NCBI GenBank assembly: GCA_018823745.1
Contig: JAHJHR010000012.1
Span: 62,001 to 126,000 of the forward strand
Reading direction: 5' to 3'
Length of the DNA stretch: 64,000 bases
Source: Alphaproteobacteria bacterium
GTDB taxonomy: Bacteria > Pseudomonadota > Alphaproteobacteria > Oceanibaculales > Oceanibaculaceae
Shown: one piece after another, positions 45,727-52,657 of the stretch
Layout of the letters: every line of letters starts with the position of its first letter
How positions within the stretch are numbered: position 1 is the stretch's first letter
Notes under the pieces: generated by a model
Databases searched by the model: none
Told to the model about the DNA's origin: nothing
The model's input: the letters and a program-made list of their open reading frames with translations, nothing else
Position numbers and translations under genes: made by a program

Positions 45727-46005
45727 TCAGGGCCGTTCCAGCAGGATGGTGTAGACCCCGTCCGCTTCCGACCAGGAGACATAGCGCGTCCCGGTCGCCT
45801 CGCAGAAAGCCTCGAAATCCTTCACCGCGCCGGGATCGGTCGCCAGCACTGTCAAGCGCCCGCCTTCCGGCACCTCGCGCAGCTTCTTGCGTGCCTTCAG
45901 CACCGGCAGAGGACATTTCAGCCCTGTGGTATCCAGCAACGCAGCACCGGAATCCGTCGTCTCGGGGCTGGGCAAAAACGTCGCACTCGTCTGATTTTTC
46001 TGCAT
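45727..46005 (-). CDS. TusA/SirA-family sulfur carrier protein
   Basis: A 92-residue sulfurtransferase: LLDTTGLKCPLPVLKARKKLREVPEGGRLTVLATDPGAVKDFEAFCEATG contains the persulfide-carrying Cys in the CPLPVLKARK motif, then AVKDFEAFCEATG and a final strand. An N-terminal ~20-residue polar tail is an addition. TusA proteins relay sulfur in tRNA thiolation, molybdenum cofactor formation or sulfur oxidation. Here it diverges from an ArsR-type regulator, rhodanese and a TauE/SafE carrier, so a role in sulfane sulfur handling is likely. The 135-base divergent interval holds a candidate operator. Confidence 0.9.
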   Translation of the reverse strand: MQKNQTSATFLPSPETTDSGAALLDTTGLKCPLPVLKARKKLREVPEGGRLTVLATDPGAVKDFEAFCEATGTRYVSWSEADGVYTILLERP

Positions 46006-46027
46006 TTTGACCCTGGTAATGACGTAT

Positions 46028-46044
46028 TAGCACTCAATATGCTA
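46028..46044. promoter_or_regulatory. Candidate operator (inverted repeat) between tusA and arsR-type gene
   Basis: TAGCA-N7-TGCTA (46028-46032 and 46040-46044) lies 23 bases in front of the tusA start and 97 bases before the regulator start. The dyad length fits an ArsR dimer site, and the surrounding bases are AT-richer than average. Binding is inferred only from position and symmetry. Confidence 0.35.
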
Positions 46045-46140
46045 CCCAGCGCCGGTGAGCATGACTATTATCCGCCGCCAAATCGGGCCCCACCGTCTCC
46101 GGGGCCTTCATCGATATCAAGGTCTATCTAGGAAGTCTCG

Positions 46141-46455
46141 ATGTTCCATCAGAACACCCGCCGCGCAAGCGTCGTCCTTAAAGCCATGGGCAATGAGCGC
46201 CGGCTGTTGATCCTGCACCTGTTGGCCACCGAAGGCGAGAAATCGGTGAGCGAACTGGAAAAGCTGGTCAAGCTGAGCCAGTCCGCCTTGTCGCAGCATC
46301 TGGCCCGCCTGCGCCGTGACGGGCTGGTGAAGACCCGCCGCTCGGCCCAGACGATTTTCTATTCCGTCTCCAATGCCGAGGTGACGACGATCCTGGAAAC
46401 GCTCTACAGCCTGTATACCGGCGCCGAGCAGATCCGGACCGCCGACGCCGCCTGA
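46141..46455 (+). CDS. ArsR/SqrR-BigR-like HTH transcriptional regulator lacking cysteines
   Basis: A 104-residue winged-helix repressor-type protein. RRLLILHLLATEGEKSVSELEKLVKLSQSALSQHLARLRRDGLVKTRRSAQTIFYSV is the classical ArsR fold: helix-turn-helix with the SQSALSQHLARLR recognition helix. By alignment from memory with BigR/SqrR/YgaV sulfide sensors, the two persulfide-sensing cysteines would fall at H26 (ILHLLA) and T93 (SLYTGA); the whole protein has no Cys. It heads the rhodanese-TauE/SafE-TIGR02186 operon and diverges from tusA. AGGAAG stands eight bases before the ATG, fixing the start. Confidence 0.9.
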   Translation: MFHQNTRRASVVLKAMGNERRLLILHLLATEGEKSVSELEKLVKLSQSALSQHLARLRRDGLVKTRRSAQTIFYSVSNAEVTTILETLYSLYTGAEQIRTADAA

Positions 46456-46469
46456 CACAGGCCATAGCG

Positions 46470-46811
46470 ATGACCGCCCCCGATATCCGCATTGAAACAC
46501 CGGAAACCATCCATGACTGGATGGTGCGGGGCGAGGCTGTCGTCTATGACGTGCGCGAACAGCATGAGTGGCAGGAGGCGCATATCGACGGCGCCCTCCT
46601 GCTGCCCCTGTCGCAATTCGATCCGGCCGCCATCAGTGTCCCCGAAGGCAAGCGGCTGGTGTTTCATTGCCGCAGCGGCGTGCGCTGCGGGGCCGCCGCA
46701 CAGCAGATGGTGCTGGCTGGCGCGCCTGTCGGGGTGGACGGAACGATCTACCGGCTGGCCGGCGGGATCATTGGCTGGGCGCAGGCCAGACTACCGGTCA
46801 GCCAGGGCTGA
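46470..46811 (+). CDS. Rhodanese-like sulfurtransferase
   Basis: A single-domain rhodanese of 113 residues: AVVYDVREQHEWQEAHIDGALLLPLSQFD, then the catalytic loop VFHCRSGVRCGAAAQQM with Cys at about 69 (CRSGVR), and the end IYRLAGGIIGWAQARLPV. Sulfur transfer from thiosulfate, persulfide or glutathione persulfide to acceptors such as TusA is the expected reaction. It starts 14 bases after the regulator stop and is presumably co-transcribed with it. Confidence 0.93.
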   Translation: MTAPDIRIETPETIHDWMVRGEAVVYDVREQHEWQEAHIDGALLLPLSQFDPAAISVPEGKRLVFHCRSGVRCGAAAQQMVLAGAPVGVDGTIYRLAGGIIGWAQARLPVSQG

Positions 46812-46931
46812 TATACTCTAAAATCGACATACAACCCGTTGCGTCCCATGGCGTATCGGGCCACAGTATACGCACAAAGGGGCGGCCCTAGGCCGTCCCT
46901 CTCGTCGATTCCAGCCCGACGGCCAGATTTC

Positions 46932-47852
46932 ATGTATGTCTACCTGCCCATCGCCGAAATGTCGGTGAATGTCATCCTGATTCTCGGGATGGGCTGGGTG
47001 GTGGGCTTCCTGTCAGGCGTCTTCGGCGTCGGTGGCGGATTCCTGATGACGCCGCTGCTGATTTTCATCGGCATCCCCCCTGCCGTCGCGGTCGGCACCC
47101 AGGCCAACCAGATTGTCGCCGCCTCGGTTTCCGGCGTGATCGCGCATTGGCGGCGCAAGAATGTCGATCTGAAGATGGGCATGGTACTGCTGGCCGGCGG
47201 CATTTTCGGCTCTACGGTGGGCGTCTGGCTGTTCAGCCTGTTGCAGAATCTGGGTCAGATCGATCTGATCATCTCGCTGCTCTACGTCATCCTGCTCGGC
47301 ACAGTCGGCCTGCTGATGCTGCAGGAATCGGTGCGCGCCATCCTGCGCCGTCGCCGGGGCGTTGCCCAGCGCGGCAGGCTGCACGAACATAACTGGCTGC
47401 ATGGGCTACCGCTGAAGATGCGGTTCCGCCGCTCCAAGCTGTATATCAGCGCGCTGCTGCCTTTCGTACTGGGCGTCATCGTCGGCATATTGTCTGCGAT
47501 CATGGGCGTCGGCGGCAGCTTCATCATGATGCCGGCGATGATCTATCTGCTGGGCATGCCGACGGCGATGGTGGTCGGCACCTCGCTGTTCCAGGTCATC
47601 TTCGTCACCGCCAACGTAACCTTCCTGCAAGCCTACCAGAACCAGACTGTGGACCTCTTCCTGGCCCTGCTGCTCGTTGTCGGCGGCGTGGTCGGGGCAC
47701 AATTCGGGTCACGCTTCGGCACCTATCTACGGGGCGAGCAGCTGCGCGCCTTGCTGGCCCTGATGGTGCTTCTGGTCTGCGGCAAGCTGCTGTTCGACCT
47801 GGTCGCCACGCCGGGCGATTTCTATTCGCTGCAATATCCGGTGCTGCGATGA
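46932..47852 (+). CDS. TauE/SafE family sulfite/anion exporter
   Basis: Integral membrane carrier of the TSUP family, 306 residues. Two copies of the family signature are visible: VVGFLSGVFGVGGGFLMTPLLIFIGIPPAVAVGTQANQIVAASVSG and VLGVIVGILSAIMGVGGSFIMMPAMIYLLGMPTAMVVGTSLFQV. The central cytosolic loop is basic (RRRRGVAQRGRL). Such carriers export sulfite or sulfoacetate or move other sulfur-containing anions. The frame is open to 46839, but the ATG at 46932 gives the usual start near the first helix. TIGR02186 overlaps its stop by ATGA. Confidence 0.87.
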   Translation: MYVYLPIAEMSVNVILILGMGWVVGFLSGVFGVGGGFLMTPLLIFIGIPPAVAVGTQANQIVAASVSGVIAHWRRKNVDLKMGMVLLAGGIFGSTVGVWLFSLLQNLGQIDLIISLLYVILLGTVGLLMLQESVRAILRRRRGVAQRGRLHEHNWLHGLPLKMRFRRSKLYISALLPFVLGVIVGILSAIMGVGGSFIMMPAMIYLLGMPTAMVVGTSLFQVIFVTANVTFLQAYQNQTVDLFLALLLVVGGVVGAQFGSRFGTYLRGEQLRALLALMVLLVCGKLLFDLVATPGDFYSLQYPVLR

Positions 47853-48610
47853 CCCGGACCTCGGCACCTTCCGGCTTCCTCGCTTTGCTTTTCCTGGCGC
47901 TGCTGGTCCTGCCGGAGCGGGCGCGGGCGCAGGATCTGGTCGCCGACCTGTCAGAGCATCTGGTCGCCATCACGGCGGGCTTCACCGGCACCGACGTGCT
48001 GCTGTTCGGCGCCATCGAGGGGCCGGGCGATGTCGTCGTCGTCGTCACCGGACCGGCCCATGATGTGATCGTGCGCCGCAAGGACAAGCTGCTGGGCATC
48101 TGGCTGAACGCCAAAAGCATCCGGTTCAGCGGCGCGCCCTCCTATTATGCCGTCGCCAGCAGCCGCCCGCCCGGAACCTTCCTGAGCGACGCGATCCTCG
48201 GCCGGCTGGAGGTCGGCGCCAACAATCTGCGGCTCATTCCGGCCGAGGGCCAGAAGGCCACCGCCGAGGAGATCGCCACCTTCCGCGCCGCGCTGATCCG
48301 GCGCAAACAGGCGCGCGGCCTGTACCAGGATTCCATCGGCGATGTGAATTTCATCGGCCGCACCCTGTTCCGCACCCGGCTCTATCTGCCGGCCAATGTG
48401 CCGACCGGCGCCTATATCGTCACCGCCTATCTGATCCGCGACAATGACGTGGTCAGCGCCCAGACCACGCCGCTGCTGATCTCCAAGATCGGCATCGGCG
48501 CGGATGCCTATGAATTCGCCTATGATCATTCCGCCGCCTATGGCGTGATTGCGGTCATCATTGCCGTGATGGCAGGATGGCTGGCTTCGGTCATTTTCCG
48601 AAAGAGCTGA
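47849..48610 (+). CDS. TIGR02186 (Alph_Pro_TM) family exported protein
   Basis: A 253-residue protein with an N-terminal signal sequence (PSGFLALLFLALLVLPERARAQD), a beta-rich periplasmic domain (VAITAGFTGTDVLLFGAIEGPGDVVVVVTGP, LGIWLNAKSIRFSGAPSYYAVASSRPP) and one C-terminal membrane helix (YGVIAVIIAVMAGWLASVIF). This pattern matches TIGR02186, a conserved alphaproteobacterial family regularly found next to TauE/SafE genes. The function is unknown; it is probably a periplasmic partner of the exporter. It overlaps that gene by four bases and precedes the universal stress gene by four bases. Confidence 0.88.
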   Translation: MTRTSAPSGFLALLFLALLVLPERARAQDLVADLSEHLVAITAGFTGTDVLLFGAIEGPGDVVVVVTGPAHDVIVRRKDKLLGIWLNAKSIRFSGAPSYYAVASSRPPGTFLSDAILGRLEVGANNLRLIPAEGQKATAEEIATFRAALIRRKQARGLYQDSIGDVNFIGRTLFRTRLYLPANVPTGAYIVTAYLIRDNDVVSAQTTPLLISKIGIGADAYEFAYDHSAAYGVIAVIIAVMAGWLASVIFRKS

Positions 48611-48614
48611 GCCT

Positions 48615-49145
48615 ATGGACGACACACCGCAGAATACCGGCGACGATACGGTCGGAAATGATGAGCCGACGCGGAAAATCAGCCATGACCGCGTCTTTCT
48701 GGTGGTGCTGGACGATACGCCGGAAATGCAGGCGGCCCTGACCTATGCGGCGCGTCGCGTACGCAATTCAGGCGGCCGGCTGGCGCTGCTCTATGTCATC
48801 GAGCCGGCGGAGATCGAACCCTGGATGTCGGTCGGCGATTTGATCCGCGAGGAACGCCGGCAGGAGGCAGAGACCGCTGTCGGCAAATTCTCCGAGGCAA
48901 CTGCCGCGATCACCGGCCAGCTTCCGGTGCTCTACATCCGCGATGGCCGGAGACGCGAGGAAATCATCAAGCTGATCGACGAGGAGCCGTCGATTTCGAT
49001 CCTCGTGCTGGCCGCCGGCACCGGACCGGACGGCCCCGGCCCGCTGGTCAATCATCTGGTCGGCAAGGTCGCCAGCAAGATGCGGGTGCCGATCACCGTC
49101 GTGCCCGGCAATCTGAGCGATGAGGAAATCGAGCGCCTGACATAG
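48615..49145 (+). CDS. Universal stress protein family
   Basis: A 176-residue UspA-fold protein with a ~25-residue acidic leader (GDDTVGNDEPTRKIS). The fold includes VFLVVLDDTPEMQAALTYAARRVRNSGGRLALLYVIEP and ISILVLAAGTGPDGPGPLVNHLVGKVASKMRVPITVVPG. The G-2x-G-9x-G(S/T) ATP loop is not clearly kept, so it may not bind ATP. It closes the sulfur gene group four bases after TIGR02186, and converges with an MFS gene (three bases between stops). Confidence 0.85.
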   Translation: MDDTPQNTGDDTVGNDEPTRKISHDRVFLVVLDDTPEMQAALTYAARRVRNSGGRLALLYVIEPAEIEPWMSVGDLIREERRQEAETAVGKFSEATAAITGQLPVLYIRDGRRREEIIKLIDEEPSISILVLAAGTGPDGPGPLVNHLVGKVASKMRVPITVVPGNLSDEEIERLT

Positions 49146-49148
49146 GCG

Positions 49149-50390
49149 CTACGTCCTCTCCTCGCCGCCCTCGCCGCGCGGATCAAGCTCGGCGGCAACC
49201 GCTGTCATCCGGGTCAGCGGCACGAAAATACCCTGCTCCTCGGCTGTCGGCCCCTGCCGCCGGGTCATCCGGTAGACACCGAAGCCAGCGACCAGCAGCG
49301 CGGTCAGCGCCGATGTGTAATACAGACCGGCCGGCCCCACCTGCTCCATCACCTGCGCCGCCCAGAGCGGCCCGACCACCGCGCCGACGCCATAGGCGAT
49401 CAGCAGCCCGGCCGAGGCCTGCACCAGATCGGCGGAATCGATATGATCATTGGTATGGGCAACGCTGAGCGGATAGACGACGAAGCTGGTGCCGCCCTGG
49501 ATCGCGGCGACCAGCAGCAGGATTTCCCAGCGTGATTCAGCAACCAGCACGACGCCCAGGCTGGCCAGCGCCGTGGCGAAGAGCACGCCGACCATCACGC
49601 TGCGCCGGTCATACCGGTCCGACAGACGGCCAATCGGCCATTGCAGGACCAGGCCGCCCAGGATGGTGACGCTCATGAAGGCGGAGATGCCGGCGACGCT
49701 CATCCCCATGCCGCCGCCGAAGATCGGCCCCAGCCCATAGAAGGCGCCGGTCAGGATGCCGCTGGCGAAACAGCCGACCATGCCGAACGGGGAAATCCGG
49801 TACAGCGCCCGGAAGCTGAACCGCGTCGGCGGCGTGGCGACCGGATTGGCGTTGCGGTCCAGCACCAGCGGCAACAGGGAGATCGAGAACAGGATGGAGG
49901 TCAGGCTGAACAGCACGAAGCTGCTCGGGTCATAGACGTTCAGCAGCAGCTGGCCGAGGCCCAGCGCCGTATAGGTGGTGATCAGATAGGCCGACAGGAC
50001 CTGGCCGCGATTCTGGTTGGTGGCCGCGCCGTTCAGCCAGCTTTCGGTGACGACGAAGACACCCGCCATGCACATGCCGGCAAGAAACCGCAGGCCGGCC
50101 CAGAAGATCGGCTCAACGATGATCGCATGCATGATGGCAAAGGCAGAAATCAGCGAGGCCAGTGCTGCGAAGGTGCGGATATGACCGACCCGCTCGACCA
50201 GCCGGTGCGCCAGCACGCTGCCCAGCACCAGCCCGGCAAAATAGGCCGCGCCGACCAGCCCGGCCAGCCCGGTGGAAAATCCCTCCTGCGCCATCCGTAC
50301 GCTGAGCAGCGTGGCGAACAGCCCATTGGCCAGCAACAGCAGGGCGATGCTGAGCAGCAGGGCGATGACGCTGTGGAGCATGGCACGCAT
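49149..50390 (-). CDS. MFS transporter (YcaD-like)
   Basis: Twelve-helix major facilitator of 413 residues. The N-terminal half includes GFSTGLAGLVGAAYFAGLVLGSVLAHRLVERVGHIRTFAAL (motif A variant) and VTESWLNGAATNQNRGQVLSAYLITTY, a stretch typical of the YcaD group. The second half carries GRLSDRYDRRSVMV and HTNDHIDSADLVQASAGLLIAYGVGAVVGP. A polar tail ends the protein. It begins nine bases after the sugar kinase stop in the same direction, so a sugar-acid substrate is possible, but its group is not known for that. Confidence 0.85.
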   Translation of the reverse strand: MRAMLHSVIALLLSIALLLLANGLFATLLSVRMAQEGFSTGLAGLVGAAYFAGLVLGSVLAHRLVERVGHIRTFAALASLISAFAIMHAIIVEPIFWAGLRFLAGMCMAGVFVVTESWLNGAATNQNRGQVLSAYLITTYTALGLGQLLLNVYDPSSFVLFSLTSILFSISLLPLVLDRNANPVATPPTRFSFRALYRISPFGMVGCFASGILTGAFYGLGPIFGGGMGMSVAGISAFMSVTILGGLVLQWPIGRLSDRYDRRSVMVGVLFATALASLGVVLVAESRWEILLLVAAIQGGTSFVVYPLSVAHTNDHIDSADLVQASAGLLIAYGVGAVVGPLWAAQVMEQVGPAGLYYTSALTALLVAGFGVYRMTRRQGPTAEEQGIFVPLTRMTAVAAELDPRGEGGEERT

Positions 50391-50399
50391 AATCGGCCG

Positions 50400-51320
50400 T
50401 TAGGTCAGGCTGGGCATGGCGTCGCGGGGAATGATCGCGCCAGGATGGCGGATCACGGCGGCAGCCAGACGATGGCCGCTTTCCGCCGCCGGAGCAGGCT
50501 CCGCCCCGGCCAGCCGGGCCGCCAGATAGCCGGCATTGAAGGCGTCGCCGGCCGCCGTGGTGTCGATCATACTCTCCACCGGCACCGCCGGCACCACCCA
50601 CTGCCGACCAGCGGCGGCCACCAGCACCGGCTTGCCACCGCATTTCACGGCAATCTCGGCCACGCCAAGGCCGGACAGCCGCTCGACGGTGTCACTGGGC
50701 GAGGCATCGCCGAACAGCGCCTGCTCATCCTCGAAGGTCGGCAGGGCGATATCGACCCGGCTCAGGGTCTCCTCCACCGCCGCGCGGGCAGTATTCTCAT
50801 CCGGCCAGTTGCGCGGCCGGTAATTACCGTCGAAGACGACCCGGCCTCCAGCCGCGCGCAGGCGGTCCAGCGCCGCGTTCAGCCGCGCCCGGCTGTCGGC
50901 ATCCAGAATCGACAGCGTGATACCCGACAGATAGGCAAGCCCCGCCGATTCAATCGCCGCCTCGATCGCTGCGCCCGCCGCGCCCTTCAGCATGTCGCGT
51001 GCCGCCGCCGCACTGCGCCAGTAATAGAAGGACCGCTCGCCGGAGGGGTCGGTCTTGATGGCATAGAGTCCCGGCATCCGGCCGGGCAGGATCGCCACAT
51101 CCCCGCACTCCACCCCCTCGGCCTGCCAGGCGGCCAGGGTCTCGGCACTGTAGGGATCATCGCCCATCGCGGTCAGATAACCCGTGCGGACACCCAACCG
51201 GGCCAGATAGACAGCCGTGTTCAGCGTGTCGCCGCCAAAGGCGCGGGTCAGGCCGTCACTGCGGTCACGCAGTTCGATCATGCATTCGCCGATGGACACA
51301 ACGCGCTTTTGGACGGCCAT
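50400..51320 (-). CDS. kdgK: PfkB-family sugar kinase, probable 2-keto-3-deoxygluconate kinase
   Basis: A 306-residue ribokinase-fold kinase. VVSIGECMIELRDR and FGGDTLNTAVYLARLGVRTGYLTAMGDDPYS are the N-terminal pattern, SFYYWRSAAAARDML holds the KDG-type substrate region, and DTTAAGDAFNAGYLAARLAG near 255 is the PfkB signature with the catalytic Asp. The Y-Y-W-R sequence and GGDTLN start are typical of KdgK. The kinase would phosphorylate 2-keto-3-deoxygluconate. It diverges from the XylX-like dehydratase with 95 bases between starts, which supports sugar-acid catabolism; the specificity is inferred. Confidence 0.85.
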   Translation of the reverse strand: MAVQKRVVSIGECMIELRDRSDGLTRAFGGDTLNTAVYLARLGVRTGYLTAMGDDPYSAETLAAWQAEGVECGDVAILPGRMPGLYAIKTDPSGERSFYYWRSAAAARDMLKGAAGAAIEAAIESAGLAYLSGITLSILDADSRARLNAALDRLRAAGGRVVFDGNYRPRNWPDENTARAAVEETLSRVDIALPTFEDEQALFGDASPSDTVERLSGLGVAEIAVKCGGKPVLVAAAGRQWVVPAVPVESMIDTTAAGDAFNAGYLAARLAGAEPAPAAESGHRLAAAVIRHPGAIIPRDAMPSLT

Positions 51321-51415
51321 CCCTGATTCCCTTATCGAGTTTCTTGCCCCGCAGTATCGGCCTGTTATCGTCGTGGCAACAAGAATATGGGCAATAAAGA
51401 TTACGGGAGGATCGC

Positions 51416-52600
51416 ATGCGCTACACCCTTGGCCCGGATTCGCTGCCGCAGGATGCGGATGCCGCCACGCTGGTCGGGCGGGCCTGGCTGCCCGATGCCG
51501 ACGGACCGGCGGTTGTGACGATCCGCGAGGGCCGCGTCATCGATGTCACACGGCACTGGCCCACTGTCTCGCTGCTGCTGTCCGAGAGCGACCCGACCGC
51601 CGCTTTGGCTCAGGCTAGCGGCGCCGATATCGGCGCCATCACCGACCTGTTGGCTAACAGCACGCCCGAGGCGCAGGACAAATCCCGCCCCTGGCTGCTC
51701 GCCCCCTGCGATCTGCAGGCAGTGAAGGCGGCCGGTGTCACCTTCGTGCGCAGCATGCTGGAACGTGTCATCGAGGAACAGGCCAAGGGCGACCCCGCCG
51801 CTGCCGAGGGCATCCGCGCCGAGATGCAGGCCGCCATCGGCGACGATCTGCGCGCCGTCCGTCCCGGCTCGCCGGAGGCACAGCGCCTGAAGCAGGCGCT
51901 GGTCGAGCGCCGGCTGTGGTCGCAATATCTGGAAGTCGGCATCGGCCCGGATGCGGAGATATTCACCAAGGCACAGCCACTCTCCTCGGTCGGCACCGGG
52001 GCCGAAATCGGCATCCATCCCGTCTCCACCTGGAACAACCCGGAGCCGGAAGTGGTGCTGGCCATTGGTCCGGATGGCGTGATCCGAGGGGCCGCGCTGG
52101 GCAATGACGTCAACCTGCGCGATGTCGAGGGCCGCAGCGCCCTGCTGCTCGGCAAGGCAAAGGACAATAACGGCTCCTGTGCCATCGGCCCGTTCATCCG
52201 GCTGCTCGACAAGGACTTCACGCTGGATGATATCCGCCAGGCGGAAGTCGTGCTGACCGTTGAGGGCGATGACGGGTTCCATCTGGAAGGACGCAGCCGG
52301 ATGGGCGAGATCAGTCGAGACATCACCGAGATCGCCGGACAGGCCATCGGGCCTAACCATCAATATCCCGACGGGCTGATGCTGTTCACCGGTACCATGT
52401 TCGCCCCGATCGAGGATCGCGACGCGGCCGGCCAGGGCTTCACGCACAAGCTGGGCGACGTCGTCACCATTGCCAGCGCCCGGCTGGGCCGGCTGACCAA
52501 CCGGGTCAACCGTACCGACCGCATCCCGCCCTGGCGCTTCGGCGCCGCCGCGCTGATGCACAATCTTTCAGCACGGGGAATGCTGGGGACGCACCGGTAA
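51416..52600 (+). CDS. FAH-family 2-keto-3-deoxy-sugar-acid dehydratase (XylX-like)
   Basis: A 394-residue fumarylacetoacetate hydrolase-fold protein. The C-terminal domain carries the metal site WNNPEPEVVLAIG (ExE) and LGNDVNLRDVEGRSALLLGKAKDNNGSCAIGPFIRLLD, followed by HQYPDGLMLFTGTMFAPIEDRDAAGQGFTHKLGD. Length, N-terminal domain and these stretches resemble 2-keto-3-deoxy-D-xylonate dehydratase (XylX) of Caulobacter as I remember it, which forms 2-ketoglutaric semialdehyde. Pentose versus other substrates is not settled. It diverges from kdgK, and an IlvD/Edd sugar-acid dehydratase lies at 21 kb. The aldehyde dehydrogenase that would finish a Weimberg route is not in the window. Confidence 0.83.
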   Translation: MRYTLGPDSLPQDADAATLVGRAWLPDADGPAVVTIREGRVIDVTRHWPTVSLLLSESDPTAALAQASGADIGAITDLLANSTPEAQDKSRPWLLAPCDLQAVKAAGVTFVRSMLERVIEEQAKGDPAAAEGIRAEMQAAIGDDLRAVRPGSPEAQRLKQALVERRLWSQYLEVGIGPDAEIFTKAQPLSSVGTGAEIGIHPVSTWNNPEPEVVLAIGPDGVIRGAALGNDVNLRDVEGRSALLLGKAKDNNGSCAIGPFIRLLDKDFTLDDIRQAEVVLTVEGDDGFHLEGRSRMGEISRDITEIAGQAIGPNHQYPDGLMLFTGTMFAPIEDRDAAGQGFTHKLGDVVTIASARLGRLTNRVNRTDRIPPWRFGAAALMHNLSARGMLGTHR

Positions 52601-52657
52601 GAGTTTGTTTACCTAATCTACGCCACACTGGCCTGTCAGAGAAGAAAAGGTCAGACA

